The translations under genes and the position numbers were made by a program. Positions 33,651 to 46,110 of a stretch of 64,000 nucleotides of DNA are shown here, piece by piece (positions within the stretch are counted from its first letter, which is position 1; every line of letters starts with the position of its first letter). The notes beneath the pieces are model-generated. The model did not search any database. It had not been told where the DNA came from and worked only from the letters and a program-made list of their open reading frames with translations. The stretch is from Callorhinus ursinus (Eukaryota; Chordata; Mammalia; Carnivora; Otariidae), in assembly GCF_003265705.1 (NCBI RefSeq), contig NW_020312936.1:1332149-1396148 (forward strand), in the 5' to 3' direction.

Positions 33651-34770
33651 GTCAGTAGACTGAGGGAAGGAGGATAGGAAATGGGAGAGAACCAAACAAT
33701 AACTCAATTGCACGTGGATCTTATTTCAGGTTCTACAGCTGGAAATCTACCCTAAGACTCTAACTGTAGACAATGGTACCATATCTGCAACTAATAACTG
33801 CCTTAACTCTTGCAAACATTTTAACAAGAATATGTCCCTGGCAAGGGAACTCTACACTAAAGTTACACAGGAAGGAGTCTTCAATCCAATTATAAACTCC
33901 CTGCAATTTGGTTAAAAGCACTTTAATGATTACTTAACTGTATAGCAACAGATGGTTTTGCTGATTTCTTCACAAGCATAAAAAGCATTTGATATGGTAT
34001 AATACTGGCTACACAAAAAGCAGACCAGAGAAAGGTTTTTTTTTGGTGGTGATATGGTTTCCTATCTTTTGCTTGGATTAATGACTTCTTGCTCAAAAGA
34101 ACAACGTGGTTTATCTTTCCAAATGCCCTAGTCAGGGTGTTGATTGTCTCTCACATTGTCCTCAAGAGCACCTTTATAACAGTGTTCTGAAAGCAAGGTC
34201 CCCAGAGATGTTGGCCATGAGGAAAGTATGCTGAATGTAAGAGCCACCCCCGAATGGGCAGCTGTGGTCTTGTCGAGACATAAAGTAGCAAAGGAGACTG
34301 GGTGGTCAATCTGCAGAGTGGAGCATCATTCTGGGTTTATTTTGCTGAAGCCCAAATGGTAGAAATTCAACTTCTGGCCGTGTAAGGAAAATAAACAGAG
34401 ACAACGGCATTTTCACTCTCCTAAGCAGTTTATCCAGATCAATATGGGAAAGATTGCTGCTTCGCTGTGGCTGATCTGAGCCTTAATTAAGGATTTTGCT
34501 CTCCAAGGTTGGTGTGCCAGCCACCTTCATTAGTATTAGGGTATTGAGTTTCTCTTTCAGAAATAGAGACTTAAGACAATATCAGCATGGCAAACACAAC
34601 TGAGGATGATTTTTTGAAAAAAATCCATAAGCTAGGTTTGTTTAAGTTTTTCTAAAATAGATTTAAGATCTGAGTAAAAATATCCCCATGGTTCTGTTTT
34701 GCATTATGAATAGATCACAACATCATAATACAGCAGAGAAGACCCCTTTTAGTCTTGCTCCTTTTTTTTC
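33651..34770. other. Intergenic DNA, nothing recognised
   Basis: No exon or repeat recognised. A perfect 12-bp palindrome, CCTTAATTAAGG, lies at 34481-34492. Confidence 0.5.
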
Positions 34771-34774
34771 ATTA

Positions 34775-35125
34775 TTTTCCCCTTTTGCCCACTCTACTTC
34801 TCTCACTCAGGCTTCAAACCCAGCTCGAGTATCACCTCCTCCAGGAAGCCTTCCTTCACTTTGGCTTCTTTCTGAGATCATTATGGTGGTTGTCTTCTTT
34901 TATTTGTTCCATAGAAAACACAATATCGTATGAAATTCTTTGCCTTATGAACTGTACTAATGGCTGGCTGAATAAGAGTCTTTTCTTTCTTGAATCCCTG
35001 ACTCTTAGCAAAACCCTTAAACCAAGTGGTCCTAAAAGAAAATAAATAAATAAGTAAATAAATAAATAAATAAATAAAAATAAAAAAATAAAGTGGTGCT
35101 AAATAAATGTGTAATTACTGAATTT
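34775..35125 (+). repeat. L2, sense
   Basis: AGGCTTCAAACCCAGCTCGAG, TATCACCTCCTCCAGGAAGCC and TTCCTTCACTTTGG match the L2 ORF2 end (CAGCTCAAATGCCACCTCCTCC...GAAGCCTTCCCTG). GTGCTAAATAAATGTG at about 35097-35112 matches its 3' end. An AAAT array has expanded between. Overlapping frames of 81 and 96 codons are the L2 read-through. Confidence 0.7.
35040..35094. repeat. (AAAT)n microsatellite
   Basis: About 13 near-perfect AAAT units within the L2 3' region. Confidence 0.92.
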
Positions 35126-36355
35126 TTAATGCATCTGGTTATTCAAAAAATTACTATTTTGAGCCATTACATACTTTAAAATTAAAATGATCATTCCAAA
35201 GACAAATAATATGTATATGTTACTGTCTCTTGCAAATGCATAATTATGAACTGTGGTTCTTCAGTGAGTGAATTAAATGGCCTGTTTGAGAAAGGTGCTT
35301 TCTGGAAGTATATCCCTTGGAACTAGTCTTTTAAAAATGAATATGCAGAATCATTTACTTTTTATAGAACAGTATCCCTAGGAATAAGGGAAACCAATAT
35401 TTCTAGAATCCTCTTATAGGGTTTTCAAATTATCAGTACTTGAAATTTTATCTCAGCCTTTACAAAGATTGCATTAGCATAAAATGTTGTGTTCTTTTGA
35501 TTTAATATATTCTTTGAAGGGGAAATATTCACCAGAACTAAGAGTTGGGATAGGAAATTATTACCTGCCAGGTGACAAACAGTACTTTACACTGATGAGA
35601 AATGTATTTTTTAAAAATGCAAATTACAGAATTTGAGTTGATACTCAACCCTTTTGGGGAAAAAAAAAACTGCAAAATTCAAACTGAATATCCACTATTA
35701 AAGTAATAGGACTAGTAATAGCAATTGTAGCAAATTGCAAATCGAAAATTAATGTGTTCTTTTTTTGAATGTTACCTGCATTATTTCATTTTGCCAAATC
35801 ATGTCTGTGCCATGATTCAGCATGATTAGGGTTCCTGAAACTAGAAAAACATGATTATACTTACTACATATGATTATTTCTTTGGAACACTGGGCTGAGG
35901 ATGTAGGTAAATAAAATGGTTTTCCTGATTATAGTGAGGCATTTTGTAGACTCTAATTCAGCAAATCTTTGTCTTAGAAGATTCTTCACCTCTTAGACCC
36001 ATAAGACCCTAGAGAAATGAATCTGTTCTTTACTGGTATGTGGTTGTAGTATTACAGCATTCCAAATACAAACCAAACCCAAAGATGCTATTCCTGCTGA
36101 TACTATGTTCTCTAAAAAACACAGTAACAAATTAATGTACCAGGAATCCTTTCCCAAATGTTTGCACAACTTATTCATCTCACAGTTCTCCACTGAACAC
36201 ACACATTCAAAATAAGTAGAAATACTTATTTATCAAGAAATGTCACTGAAGGCATGGGACCCTGACTGGTCATCAGGAATACTCAATCCCTAAAGAAACT
36301 GTCATTATAAGGAAGGAGTACTTTTGCGCCTAAATAAATTGTATTTGTTGAGAGT
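35126..36355. other. Intergenic DNA, nothing recognised
   Basis: No gene or confident repeat was seen. Confidence 0.5.
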
Positions 36356-36357
36356 GT

Positions 36358-36885
36358 TACTTTCCTCTGTTCAAAATCCTTCAGTGGATTACCACTGAAT
36401 ATCCTAACTTCTTACTATTGTCTATAAAATCCTACAAAATCTAGTCCCTGCCCCTCATTCTACCTTCCTTGTTCACTATCTTCATCACTCACTCATATCC
36501 AACTTACTTTCCTTCCTTCAAATATACTAAGTTCTTTCTCAGCCCAGGACCTTTGAACACATATGTCTGTGTTTCCCTCCAGAGAATGTACTAGCTCCTT
36601 CTCTGCCTTCTTATTCTGATTTAAATGTCATCCCTTCAGAAACTGCCATGAACATTTTTCCCACAAACTCTTCCCCCAATTAACCCCCAATTTTCACTTT
36701 AGCCTCATACGAACGTCTTCAGTTTTATTACTGTACTAGTAATTTGTTAACATTTGAAATGCTTTTAATACATTGAAGGAGGATCCACCTCCATTAGAAT
36801 ATAAGTTCACTAAGTCTGGATTATAACAATGTTTTCTCCATTACAGTCTCAACGTACCTGGTCCTCAATATATATTTTTGATATT
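36358..36885 (+). repeat. L2, sense, long copy
   Basis: AAAATCCTTCAGTGGATTACC, AAATCCTACAAAATCTAG, CAGCCCAGGACCTTTGAACAC, GAATGTACTAGCTCCTTCTC, AAATGTCATCCCTTCAG and TTAGAATATAAGTTCACTAAG follow L2 over about 500 bp from ORF2 into the 3' end. Confidence 0.8.
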
Positions 36886-36934
36886 TTCATAAACAGACAT
36901 ATTTTGTTCCCAAGTCAACTTTTTGCGCTGTTTT

Positions 36935-37460
36935 ATCTATCTATTGCTACGCAACCCACCACTCAAAATGTAATGACGTAAAACCACAGTAACAAGAGAT
37001 AATTTATCATGGTTCCTGTGTGTCAGGAATTTGGGAGTTTGGCTGGATGGTTCTCTTTGGGATCTCTCCTGAGGTTACCATCAGATGACAGCTGGGACCG
37101 AGGTCACAGGAAAGCTGTAGTGGGCCTGGAGAGTGTAATTCCAAGGTGGCTCATCCACAGGACTGGCAAGGTTGTGCTGCTGGCTTCTCGCCAGACTTTT
37201 AGCTTCCCTCCATGTGGAGCTTCTTGAATGTCCTTGAGGCACAGTGACTGAATTCCTCCAGAGGGAGTAATTCAAGAGATGGGGGCAGAAGCGGCACGCC
37301 TTTCATGACCTAGCTTGGGAAATTATACACCATCATTACTATCATATTTTACTGGTCAGCAGGCCAGCTTTGATTCAGTGTGTGAGGAGACTACACAAGA
37401 CCGTGAGAAAACATTTCCATGAGGAAATGAAGAACTTTTTGAAGGCTGGCTACTACATAG
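36935..37460. repeat. Ancient interspersed repeat, probably LTR or DNA element
   Basis: TCTATTGCTACGCAACCCACC, ATCATGGTTCCTGTGTGTCAG, CTCTCCTGAGGTTACCATC, CTTGAATGTCCTTGAGGCAC, TTTCATGACCTAGC and GGAGACTACACAAGACC follow an abundant mammalian repeat whose pattern I remember (CTATTGCTGCGTAAC...GGGTCAGGAATC...GGACTACACAAGGG). The class is not certain. The 72- and 64-codon frames here are shadows. Confidence 0.65.
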
Positions 37461-37717
37461 GCCTCAATTTATTTCTGGCTATCAAAGCTCTGATTCTCCT
37501 CTCATCTCCTATTTTTTTTTTCCCCCCTAACATCCAATGCCTCCCTTCCTAACCTCTTCCCCATCTGTTCTTTACTCCTTATAATGGACAATTCTGATTC
37601 ATTTTCTAGACCCTGCTAAACCATCTTCATTTTGTCAGAGTATCAACCAGACCAAAAGGCAATTCATGATTCCGAGCCCCAGGGCAGGAGCTCAGGAAGT
37701 AACATCTTCCGAGCCCT

Positions 37718-37782
37718 TCTCCTTTCTCTCTCTCTCTCTCCCTCTCCTCCGTGTCCATCTCTCTCTCTCCCTCTCTCTCACA
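37718..37782. repeat. (CT)n pyrimidine tract
   Basis: CTCTCT blocks broken by CCTCCGTGTCC. Purely pyrimidine over long stretches. Confidence 0.88.
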
Positions 37783-38875
37783 GACACACGTGCTCCCCTG
37801 ACTAGATACGACCTGACTTGTTTGAGGTAGGCAGTTTCAGAGATAGATTTTAAATTTAACTCTAAATGAGAAAAATTATGGGCCAAAATTATGTAACTCC
37901 TCAAAAACATACAAGAAATTACTCATGCGTGCATGGCCTAATTATTATAAAGAAGGATTTATTTTCCTTAACAAATTGATTCCTTTCCAAATACATTTCC
38001 TTGATCTCTAGCTGGTATTAAATACGCACTTGTAAGTTTTTTAATGGCAAACCTCCTTATTCTCTATCACTTCCTCAAGGAGTGAGACAGCTTATTTTAG
38101 CCAGGTTTAAAATTCATTTAAGATTCATGTATGCCGAGTTCTAGACAAAACACTAACCTTTTGGTGTTTGGCCTTAACTTTGTCAAACATAACTTCCTGC
38201 TTTAAAGAAAAAAAGTTTTAAATGTTAATTAAAAACACTCAAAGTGTCTTAGTCAAAAAATAGTCCTGAACTTAGACCTGTTCTCGCCTACAAAATGATG
38301 AGTTACAGTATGAAGCATATGGATTAAATGTCTCTGCAAATTTAATATGAATTCCAAAATTAGTCAGTATTTGGAAAACATATCTGTGTTTTGATGAATT
38401 AACTAGTAAAATGTTTGAGCATAATCTAATATAAATTGCAGTCATATCTAATTCCTCATATAAAAATTGGAAGCATATGCCCAAATTATACTCATAATTT
38501 TCCAGATTTTTCACCAGGAGTTCAAAAGTTTAATGGAAGCCAAAGGAAATTTATACTCAGATTAGACAGTTGGTGTTAGTGACAATGACCCAATGTCATT
38601 TTCAATCTGAACCATTTAAGTGAACACTGAATACAAACAGAAGTACCAGATTCTTAGGTTATGGGATTGTAGAGATGACTGAAAATATAGAACATTTGGT
38701 CTTCTGTGGGAACATGATCTGTAAATCACTATAATTTTCATTAATTTATGATTTATAATTACATTCTTCCAAAAGGTATTTGAATTGGCTCACAATAAAA
38801 GATATATGCAATTGGACTCAATTAAGCCAAGAGAAGTAGTGCAAGAACACCTGTTTTCCTAATATTTGAACAAGA
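37783..38875. other. Intergenic DNA, nothing recognised
   Basis: No gene or confident repeat was seen. Confidence 0.5.
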
Positions 38876-38877
38876 TT

Positions 38878-39000
38878 TTTTCAAGCATTGATTAAACAAA
38901 GATTGATTATTATCTTACTATGTGCACAGCATAGTATGGGGGGGTAGGATATATAAATAACAAAGCTCCTGCTCTCTCAATTCAGTGACAGTAGAAATAT
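38878..39000 (-). repeat. L2/MIR-like fragment, antisense
   Basis: TATCTTACTATGTGCACAGC, TAGGATATATAAATAACAAAG and CTCCTGCTCTCTC resemble the complement of L2 (TACTATGTGCCAGGCACTG...GATACAAAGATGAATAAGAC). Confidence 0.45.
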
Positions 39001-40616
39001 AGATTATGTTTGTACTGCATGTAACTACTTTATATAATAAGATGCCATAGGTTTTATGGGAAGTAATAGAGTTTTAAATAACGATATTCACTCTGGCTGA
39101 AAAAGAGAAAATAAAACGAACACATTGCCCCAGAGCTTAGTACAATTTGACATTAGGCTCATTTTTCCTCCGAAACAAATCATTAGAGCTCTGCAGTGAT
39201 CGGTACCTCCTCTGTGAATAAACATCATTTTTCCAAAAGATGCTCAAGAGAGATTAGAAATCAATATAGATTCATTTTTATCTGCTAATGGGAACTACTG
39301 GCCCCACACAGCTGTAAGATGTCAAGATAGAATCAAGGGGTCAGGGACCTTGTCTTCCTATCTACCACCCTTGCTCTTTTATGTACAGGTAATTTTCAAA
39401 TATTCTTCATTCTTCTGACAGGTACACTAAAGACACTTGAATTATTTACAGTGTTCCTAATGTAAAATGGTATGCATTTAGCAACTGAGCCAAAATCTTT
39501 TTGCAAAGAAACCTAGTTTTAAAATACCAGAGCAGTATAGGATTAGTGAATCTCAGCAGAGGTGTAAGAATTAGCCTCACTCAAGGTATTTTAACCAGCA
39601 CAGGCAGTAGAGGCATAAGCAATGAATTCATGATAGCTAATTCTTCCATCACTATCTTAAATTTCTTCTCATACCTATCTCCTAGTCCTATTTTCCTCCT
39701 TCTTCCTTTTAACTCTTTGAATTGTTCTTTGTTCTTTAAGTGGCTGCAATTTCTATAGTACAGGGAAGTTTCTATAAGCCACTGGTTTGACTCTGTAGCA
39801 TCTACAGAGCACAATATTAATGAGCCCTTCGATACACACTTCATTTGTAGCTTCACTCTTGAACCTCTATCTACTCTCAACCCACTCCTTCTCTCCTTCT
39901 CTCCACTTCATTGCTTATTTTCCAATTTTCAGCCTGGTCTTAAATTTAACTCAGAAGATACTTTTCACTTAGGAACACAATCTTGACTCATTTTAGAAGA
40001 AAACAAAATGTGACCTCTCCTACCCATGGGTTTGATCCAACCTTAAGGTCCTTACATTCTAACAGTACTGCTATATTGCAACAGTCAACATCATGGAACA
40101 TTAGAGAAAAAAGTCACAGTTCATGTGGATACATGTGGGATGAGATTAGGGAAAATATCAGCTCATTTATACTTTTCTTCAGGAAAAAAAACAAACAAAC
40201 AACTACTTTGAATTACAACCCAAATTACGAATAAGGATAAAAATAATGTGAACATTCTCATTTGCACTGCAGTTGTGACTTTAATAAACTACTCTGTCTA
40301 TTAAAAACCATTCTGACTCTATCTGATGTAATGTCAGCCAAGGATAATCTTGAGATTTGCCCATCTCTTATTTACTATTTTAATTTTGCTCAAGACATTT
40401 TATGTTTCTTGGCAAGCAAAGGATAATTTTGGAGGGAAAAGTATTATAGAGTTTTATTTGTTAAAAAGGGAACAAAGCTTCATGTATGAAAATGGCATAG
40501 AACCCACCCTCAAAATGAATACATTGGTAGGATGTTAAGGATTTTTTACATCAGCTGTTGGTTTTGTGTTGTTCTTATTATTTTACATTTTTTATTTTAC
40601 CTCTTCTTCCTACCTG
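39001..40616. other. Intergenic DNA, nothing recognised
   Basis: Opposing frames of 85 and 99 codons at 39501-39880 overlap and have no recognisable product. No repeat was named with confidence. Confidence 0.5.
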
Positions 40617-40637
40617 CCTAGACATTTTTATGTTATT

Positions 40638-41045
40638 TTTTTAAAAAAATTTATTTATTGGGGCACCTGAATGGCTCAGTCCTTAAGTGTCTGCCTTCGG
40701 CTCAGGTCATGATCCCAGGGTCCTGGGATAGAGCCCCACATCAGGCTCCCTGCTCCGCAGGAAGCCTGCTTCTCCCTCTCCTGCTCCCTCTGCTTGTGTT
40801 CCCTCTTTCACTGTGTCTCTCTCTGTCAAATAAATAAATAAAATCTTAAAAAAATAAAAAATAAAAAAAATTTATTGATTGATTTGAGAGAGACGGAGAG
40901 CCCACAAGTTGGCGGGGGGGGCAGGGCAGAGGGAGAAGCCGACTCCTCACGGAGCAAGGAGCCCTATGCAGGGCTCATCCCAGGACTCTGGGATCATGAC
41001 CTGACCCAGAGGCAGAAGCTTAACTGACTGAGCCACCCAGGCAAC
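40638..41045 (-). mobile_element. CAN-type SINE, antisense, split near its tail by another SINE
   Basis: The tail part lies at 40638-40660 and the body at 40882-41045 (GAGAGAGACGGAGAG to GAGCCACCCAGGCAACC). An imperfect duplication of about 20 bp starting CCTAGACATTTTTA lies at 40617-40637 and 41046-41066. Confidence 0.9.
40661..40863 (+). mobile_element. CAN-type SINE, sense, inserted in the tail of an antisense SINE
   Basis: GGGGCACCTGAATGGCTCAGT head to AAAATCTT and poly(A). The duplicated target AAAAAAATTTATTTATTG / AAAAAAATTTATTGATTG (40643-40660, 40864-40881) is the tail region of the host SINE. Head-out orientation makes a potential hairpin with the host copy. Confidence 0.95.
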
Positions 41046-41290
41046 CCTAGACATTTTTACATTATTACAAACACTTTAAAACTAACATTATAATAGGAAA
41101 TTATAATTACCTATTTTTGTACAAGGAAATGTGTTATTTTCATTTAAATTCCTAACACGGCTTCCCTCAAACTGTTCTAAATCGTCAATAACAATGGTCT
41201 GTTAATGAACACCATCACCACAAATGCCCAACACTATTTTTTAGAATTTAATTTTATTTAATTTTTTTAATTTTTTTTATCTCAATTTTT

Positions 41291-41466
41291 TTAAAGATTT
41301 TATTTACTAATTGGAGAGAGACAGAGAGTGCGCACAAGCACAGGGAGAGGAAGAAGCAGACTCCCTGCTGAGCTGGGAGCCTGACATGGGGCTTGATCCC
41401 AGGACCTGGAGATCATTACCTAAGCCGAAGGCAGATGCTTAATCATCTGAGCCATCCAGGCGCCCC
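41291..41466 (-). mobile_element. CAN-type SINE, antisense, older
   Basis: TTAAAGATTTTATTTACTAA to CATCCAGGCGCCCC. Imperfect duplication TATCTCAATTTTT / TATCCCAATAATT. More diverged than most copies here. Confidence 0.93.
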
Positions 41467-41481
41467 TATCCCAATAATTTT

Positions 41482-42730
41482 GTAAAAGGATCTTTGTATT
41501 TCATATGTAATACAAGAATTTTATTCATATTTCCAGTGATGTTATCAAAAAATACCTATTTACCCACACATACTGTAGGTAAAAAACCTATAAGGGAAGA
41601 TAAGGACCGAATCTTCCATCCTTCAACGGAGTCTACTTAACAGTGCCAGAAACCTACTGTTGTCTATTCAAGTGTCTTCACTTGAGTAACCAGTACATCT
41701 TCATTAAGTACTTATTATAAGTGTCACACTTCATCTGCTATCAATTAAAGTTGGTAGAGACAAAGGAGCTGCCTTGATTTCCCCATGGTCATATTGATTC
41801 TAATTTTATGGTGCCACGACATAATCTTCCCACCATATTCTTGCCTAAAATTAGGTGACAGAAAATCAGAGGACAACAGAAGTACTAAAGGCCAATCTTA
41901 GGATTTTCCTCACTTGATTCCTAACTTGTCCCCATTTCATACTCATTTCCACCAGGTATTCAGTACCTGCCTCCATAGTCTACTTACAATCCTATTAGAT
42001 TTGTCTTTTTGTACTCTTTTTTATCTTAGCACCCCTGCTTTGGTGGATTTGAACTCTTAGTAATTCTCTGATATTCTTGTTCCAGACAAACTTGGCAGAG
42101 TATCCGGTTCCATTTTCCCCCCTTTGGCCTCAACTATTGTCTCTAGTTTACAAATGTATTTTGATCACTGTCGAAGGCAGACACCACTGTAGGTGATCAG
42201 TTAGTGTATTCTATACATCCAAGTTGGTTCAGAAAGCCTGGCAGATCCCTGTGTATTTTTATAAAATTGTATGTACTTGGTCCAATTCAAATGCTGTCAT
42301 TCTTCATTTATTCAATCTGGATCTCCCTAATGACATCACTGAAGGTGAAGCTGTTAGCAAACTATACTGTCCCTCTCATCTTAATGATGGAGAGAATTAT
42401 ATGGGGCTCCCTTACCCTTTTATTGAAAATAACTAAAACTAATGGAGGTTATTGAAAAATCTGAGAACTAGTTAAATTAATAGAAAGAAATTACATTTAA
42501 TTGGAATGTAACTGGACACTACTAAAACTGGATAAAATCCAATTGAAAATGGATAGGTTAATGCCTGAATTTAGATTTATATTAAAAACAGTCAATGCTT
42601 AAAGCAGACCATCATCCCATAGAGGTACCCTCACCACTCTCCAGATCTATATAAATGTTTCCAATAAATATATTTAGAAGAGGAAAGGGTACCTTTATTT
42701 TTTTGATCGGTGAAGTACTAATTTTATTTT
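41482..42730. other. Intergenic DNA, nothing recognised
   Basis: Overlapping frames of 83 and 70 codons at 42204-42455 have no recognisable product. No confident repeat was seen. Confidence 0.5.
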
Positions 42731-43072
42731 ATTATTTTTTATTATGTTAGTCACCATACATTACATCATTAGTTTTTGATGTAGTGTTCCATGATTCATT
42801 GTTTGCGTATAACACCCAGTGCTCCATGCAATACGAGCCCTCCTTAATACCCACCACCAGGCCAACCCATTCCCCCAACCCCCTCCCCTCTAGAACCCTC
42901 AGTTTGTTTCTCAGAGTCCATCGTCTCTCGTGGTTCGTCTCCCTCTGATTTCCCCCTCCCTTAATTTTTCCCTTCCTTCTAATGTCCTCCCTGCTATTCC
43001 TGATGTTCCACAAATAAGTGAAACCATATGATAATTGACTTTCTCCACTTGACTTATTTCACTTAGCATAAT
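42731..43072 (-). mobile_element. L1 3' end, antisense, 5'-truncated
   Basis: TTATTATGTTAGTCACCATAC, CATTAGTTTTTGATGTAGTG, TTCCATGATTCATTGTTTGC, CCCAGTGCTCCATGCAATAC and later TCACTTAGCATAAT. This is the complement of the 3' end of the same L1 family as 49.7-50.0 kb. The 88-codon minus frame here is untranslated L1 sequence, not a gene. Confidence 0.9.
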
Positions 43073-46025
43073 AACTTTAAATTGATTAAAAGTTTAGATC
43101 AGGTTGAATACATCCAAAATATTTTAAGAGGCAAATTTCTATATGACGGGAAAAATAAAAAAAAAATTCTGAATGATTCATAGTTATAAACATTTGTCTT
43201 CAAAGTATTCCAACCCCTTAAAGGGCAAAACTCTTAAAGTAGGCCGTGCTTAAAATTACAATATCTTCACCTACTTTTCATCTTCCTTCTCATTCTTTTT
43301 TTTTTTTGCCACCAGAGATGAAATTTAATTTCCAGAATTCTAGAATTTTCCTTATCCCATAAAATCTGAATCTCTCCCTATAGGCTTAATTAAATTAACA
43401 GTTATTTGATCAAAGCAAGTAAGTCTAAGATAATTAAATCTCACAGAGTCTGTAGTCTTATGGATTTAAAAGAGCGTAAGCTGAGATGTCAGAAATCATG
43501 TTTTGTATCTTGGGTTTGTTATAATACAGTTGTGTAATATTGGGTGGTTTATATCTTGTATGTCCTTGCTTAAAGTCTGAAATAAAAGGTATGCTTTCTT
43601 CCAAGGTCAATGATGAGGAATATTCCATGAAATCTTATATTAGACCTAACCTAATGCCTTGCATGTAGGGGACATGTCTTTAGTATCTCCTACTTTCTCT
43701 TCATCTGAATTAGAACCAAATGTGTGTGTATGTCTTCCTTCTGTAGTGCCACTTACATCTATCCAAATGGCAAGGGTAGTAAGAATGCTTTATGATCATG
43801 TAAACCTTCCTGACAAAAGTGGGGAATCTTCTCTGCCTTGAGATATGCGTAGGACAGTAAGTCAAGCAGAGAATAACTCCTCATGGAATAATGACATGCA
43901 TAATGGCATACGTATCAATATTGAGCTAGTGGCATAATGTGCATTTTTAGCTTTCACATTATTTTCTTTTTAAAAGCTGTTGTCTTAGTAAAGTTACCAT
44001 TGAAAGCAAAGCCTAAGACAGGACCCTGGGTTCATACAGTTTATTTTTATTTTAGAGGTGATCACAAGAACTCAGAATGAGGTTGTATGGAGAGTCAGAC
44101 CAGGACAGAGGGAAAGCTAAGAAAGTGGATGTTAATAAGCTGTTGGGCACTTTGAACAACTGAATTCATTCTTGCTGGGTGTCCTCTGAAAAACTGCAGA
44201 GGAGTAATAAGAATTTTCCCTCCAAATTAATCCACCAAACCTTGGAAACCAAAGCCTGGACTCCACTGGTTGAGGGATGCCCCTGGGGAATTAAATTTCT
44301 TATATTTTCAGACTTCACCTGCTCAAGAACTGAGTAAGTTTCCATAGTTTTAGAGAAAGATGTAAGGCAGCAAAGCTGAGACCTGCCAGGTGCCTAGGTG
44401 ACATATTAATAATAGCTCTCTTCCTGCTGCAGGCCCCCTTTGCAATGTAAATATAGGCAGCCGAGGAGGAGGTAAATAGCTTTTCCTAAATCTGCTGGGT
44501 TTTTACTGCCTTTTACTCAAAATAATCCTTACACAAAAGTGGCCAATTTGGGGGTAGATATTCTGCATCCCCTTCACTAGTAAGCAAAGAGATGAATTGC
44601 CAAATAATTAGAGGTCAACTTCTTAAATCATATGCTAACTGTGACTCCCTTCATATGGGACATGTACTCTTCAGTTTGCCACAAGTCCCAAATGGCCCAC
44701 TGTACTCTTGCATGATACCTGCTTGAACTTGTTGCCATCTGAGTTTGTAATCCCAAACAAGATATTAAAGGATATGGTACATTGGAAGGAATGGTATGTA
44801 CACTAGATCTGGAGAGAGAGACAGGGAGACAGAGAGACAGAAATACAACACAGAGACAAAGACACAGAGAGATATGGAGACCAACTAGTTGTTTTAGGCA
44901 AACTTTAGCCCAAAGCCCTAAAACAATCAATATATATCCACTGACACCATTGATAGCAGTCTCAGAGTTTGGAAAAGACCCTCTGCCTCCAAATCCACAT
45001 GCCAACAGATTTAAATATGGAACTACTTCTTTTCCAGAGAAACCTAATTCATTGCAGAACACACCCACTGGAGTCTCACTAAACAGGGAAGTTTGCATTT
45101 CTCAACTAGATCATAAATCTTTTCTAAGCTGATGCATGCCCCTGTAAGTGCTGCTCAAAATTGTTTTAATTTTTATTACTCATTTGAACTCATCTCATGA
45201 GAGACCTTTTATCTCTCACTGCCCTCTGCTTATGAGACTGTTGTCTCACATCTGATAGTTAGCTTACAAAGGAGTTTGACTCTTTAGTGGATTTTATAAT
45301 GGAAATATCTTACTTGGTACTTATTATGATATAAAAAACATTTCTAGCAATATCATTAAAGCCAAATCACATAAAGGTTGTTTTTAAAATAATATACAGC
45401 CTCTAGGAAATAGTCTTATAATTAGTTGTATATGAATATACATATACATAATTTCTATACTAATTCTATAAAATTTAAATGGCACTGGTTTATTGTAAAC
45501 AAAATGCAGAGCAAAGTTTATCTCCCAATTTACCTGAGTATTAAAAAATTCTATTACTGTGGTTACCTGAAGCCTTGTATACATCATCAAAATATTTTCC
45601 CCTTTCATAAGGCAATTATAGAGTATCTTTGAAGACAAATGCATAAGATAGCTTTTTTAAAAAAAATGTTCTACCTCTTCTATCAGCTACTAGAGTGAAA
45701 GTAAACACTAATACACTCACACAAAGACTGTACTTTATAAATCATATATATTTAAAATTGAAAAAAAATGCCTATTACATTTATTCTGAAATGTGTTACT
45801 TTACAACATACAAGACTTTGTTCTCTCTTTTAACTTCATCTTTCATAGTGTTAGGTGTTTACTTCTGAGTTATAAGTTCAAATCTGTTGACGTGTCTTTT
45901 TTATAAAATGCTTAGGTTGGTGCTGCATAGGCAACATGAATTATTTTTCAAACTTGGATATTTCCTCTAATTTACTGCTACTGGAACCAACGTCACAAAG
46001 AAATGGATTAAAGTTCTATTAGAGG
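43073..46025. other. Intergenic DNA, nothing firmly recognised
   Basis: Includes a purine-rich patch at 44811-44880. The 156- and 116-codon opposing frames at 44628-45132 cross that patch and show no domain. The stretch 43990-44480 may be an old LTR, but I cannot name it. Confidence 0.45.
44811..44880. repeat. Purine-rich GAGACA low-complexity tract
   Basis: GAGAGAGACAGGGAGACAGAG-like sequence. It creates open frames on both strands by its composition. Confidence 0.85.
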
Positions 46026-46110
46026 AGAAACTTCTTTGTTGATATGTGTCTGTCTTATTCACTAGTGCGCTATACTGCCTAACACAGTGTTTTGAACACA
46101 ATAGCTCTCT
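46025..46110 (+). repeat. L2-like 3' fragment
   Basis: TGTGTCTGTCTTATTCACTAG, CTATACTGCC and TAACACAGTGTTTTGAACAC resemble the L2 3' end (CTTGTTCACTGCTGTATCCC...ACAGTGCCTGGCAC). Confidence 0.5.

Noticed and set aside
44628..45132. 156-codon antisense and 116-codon sense frames as a gene
   Set aside because: They overlap on opposite strands across a GAGACA purine-rich tract. No domain, and the antisense product has a low-complexity Cys/Leu/Ser run created by that tract.
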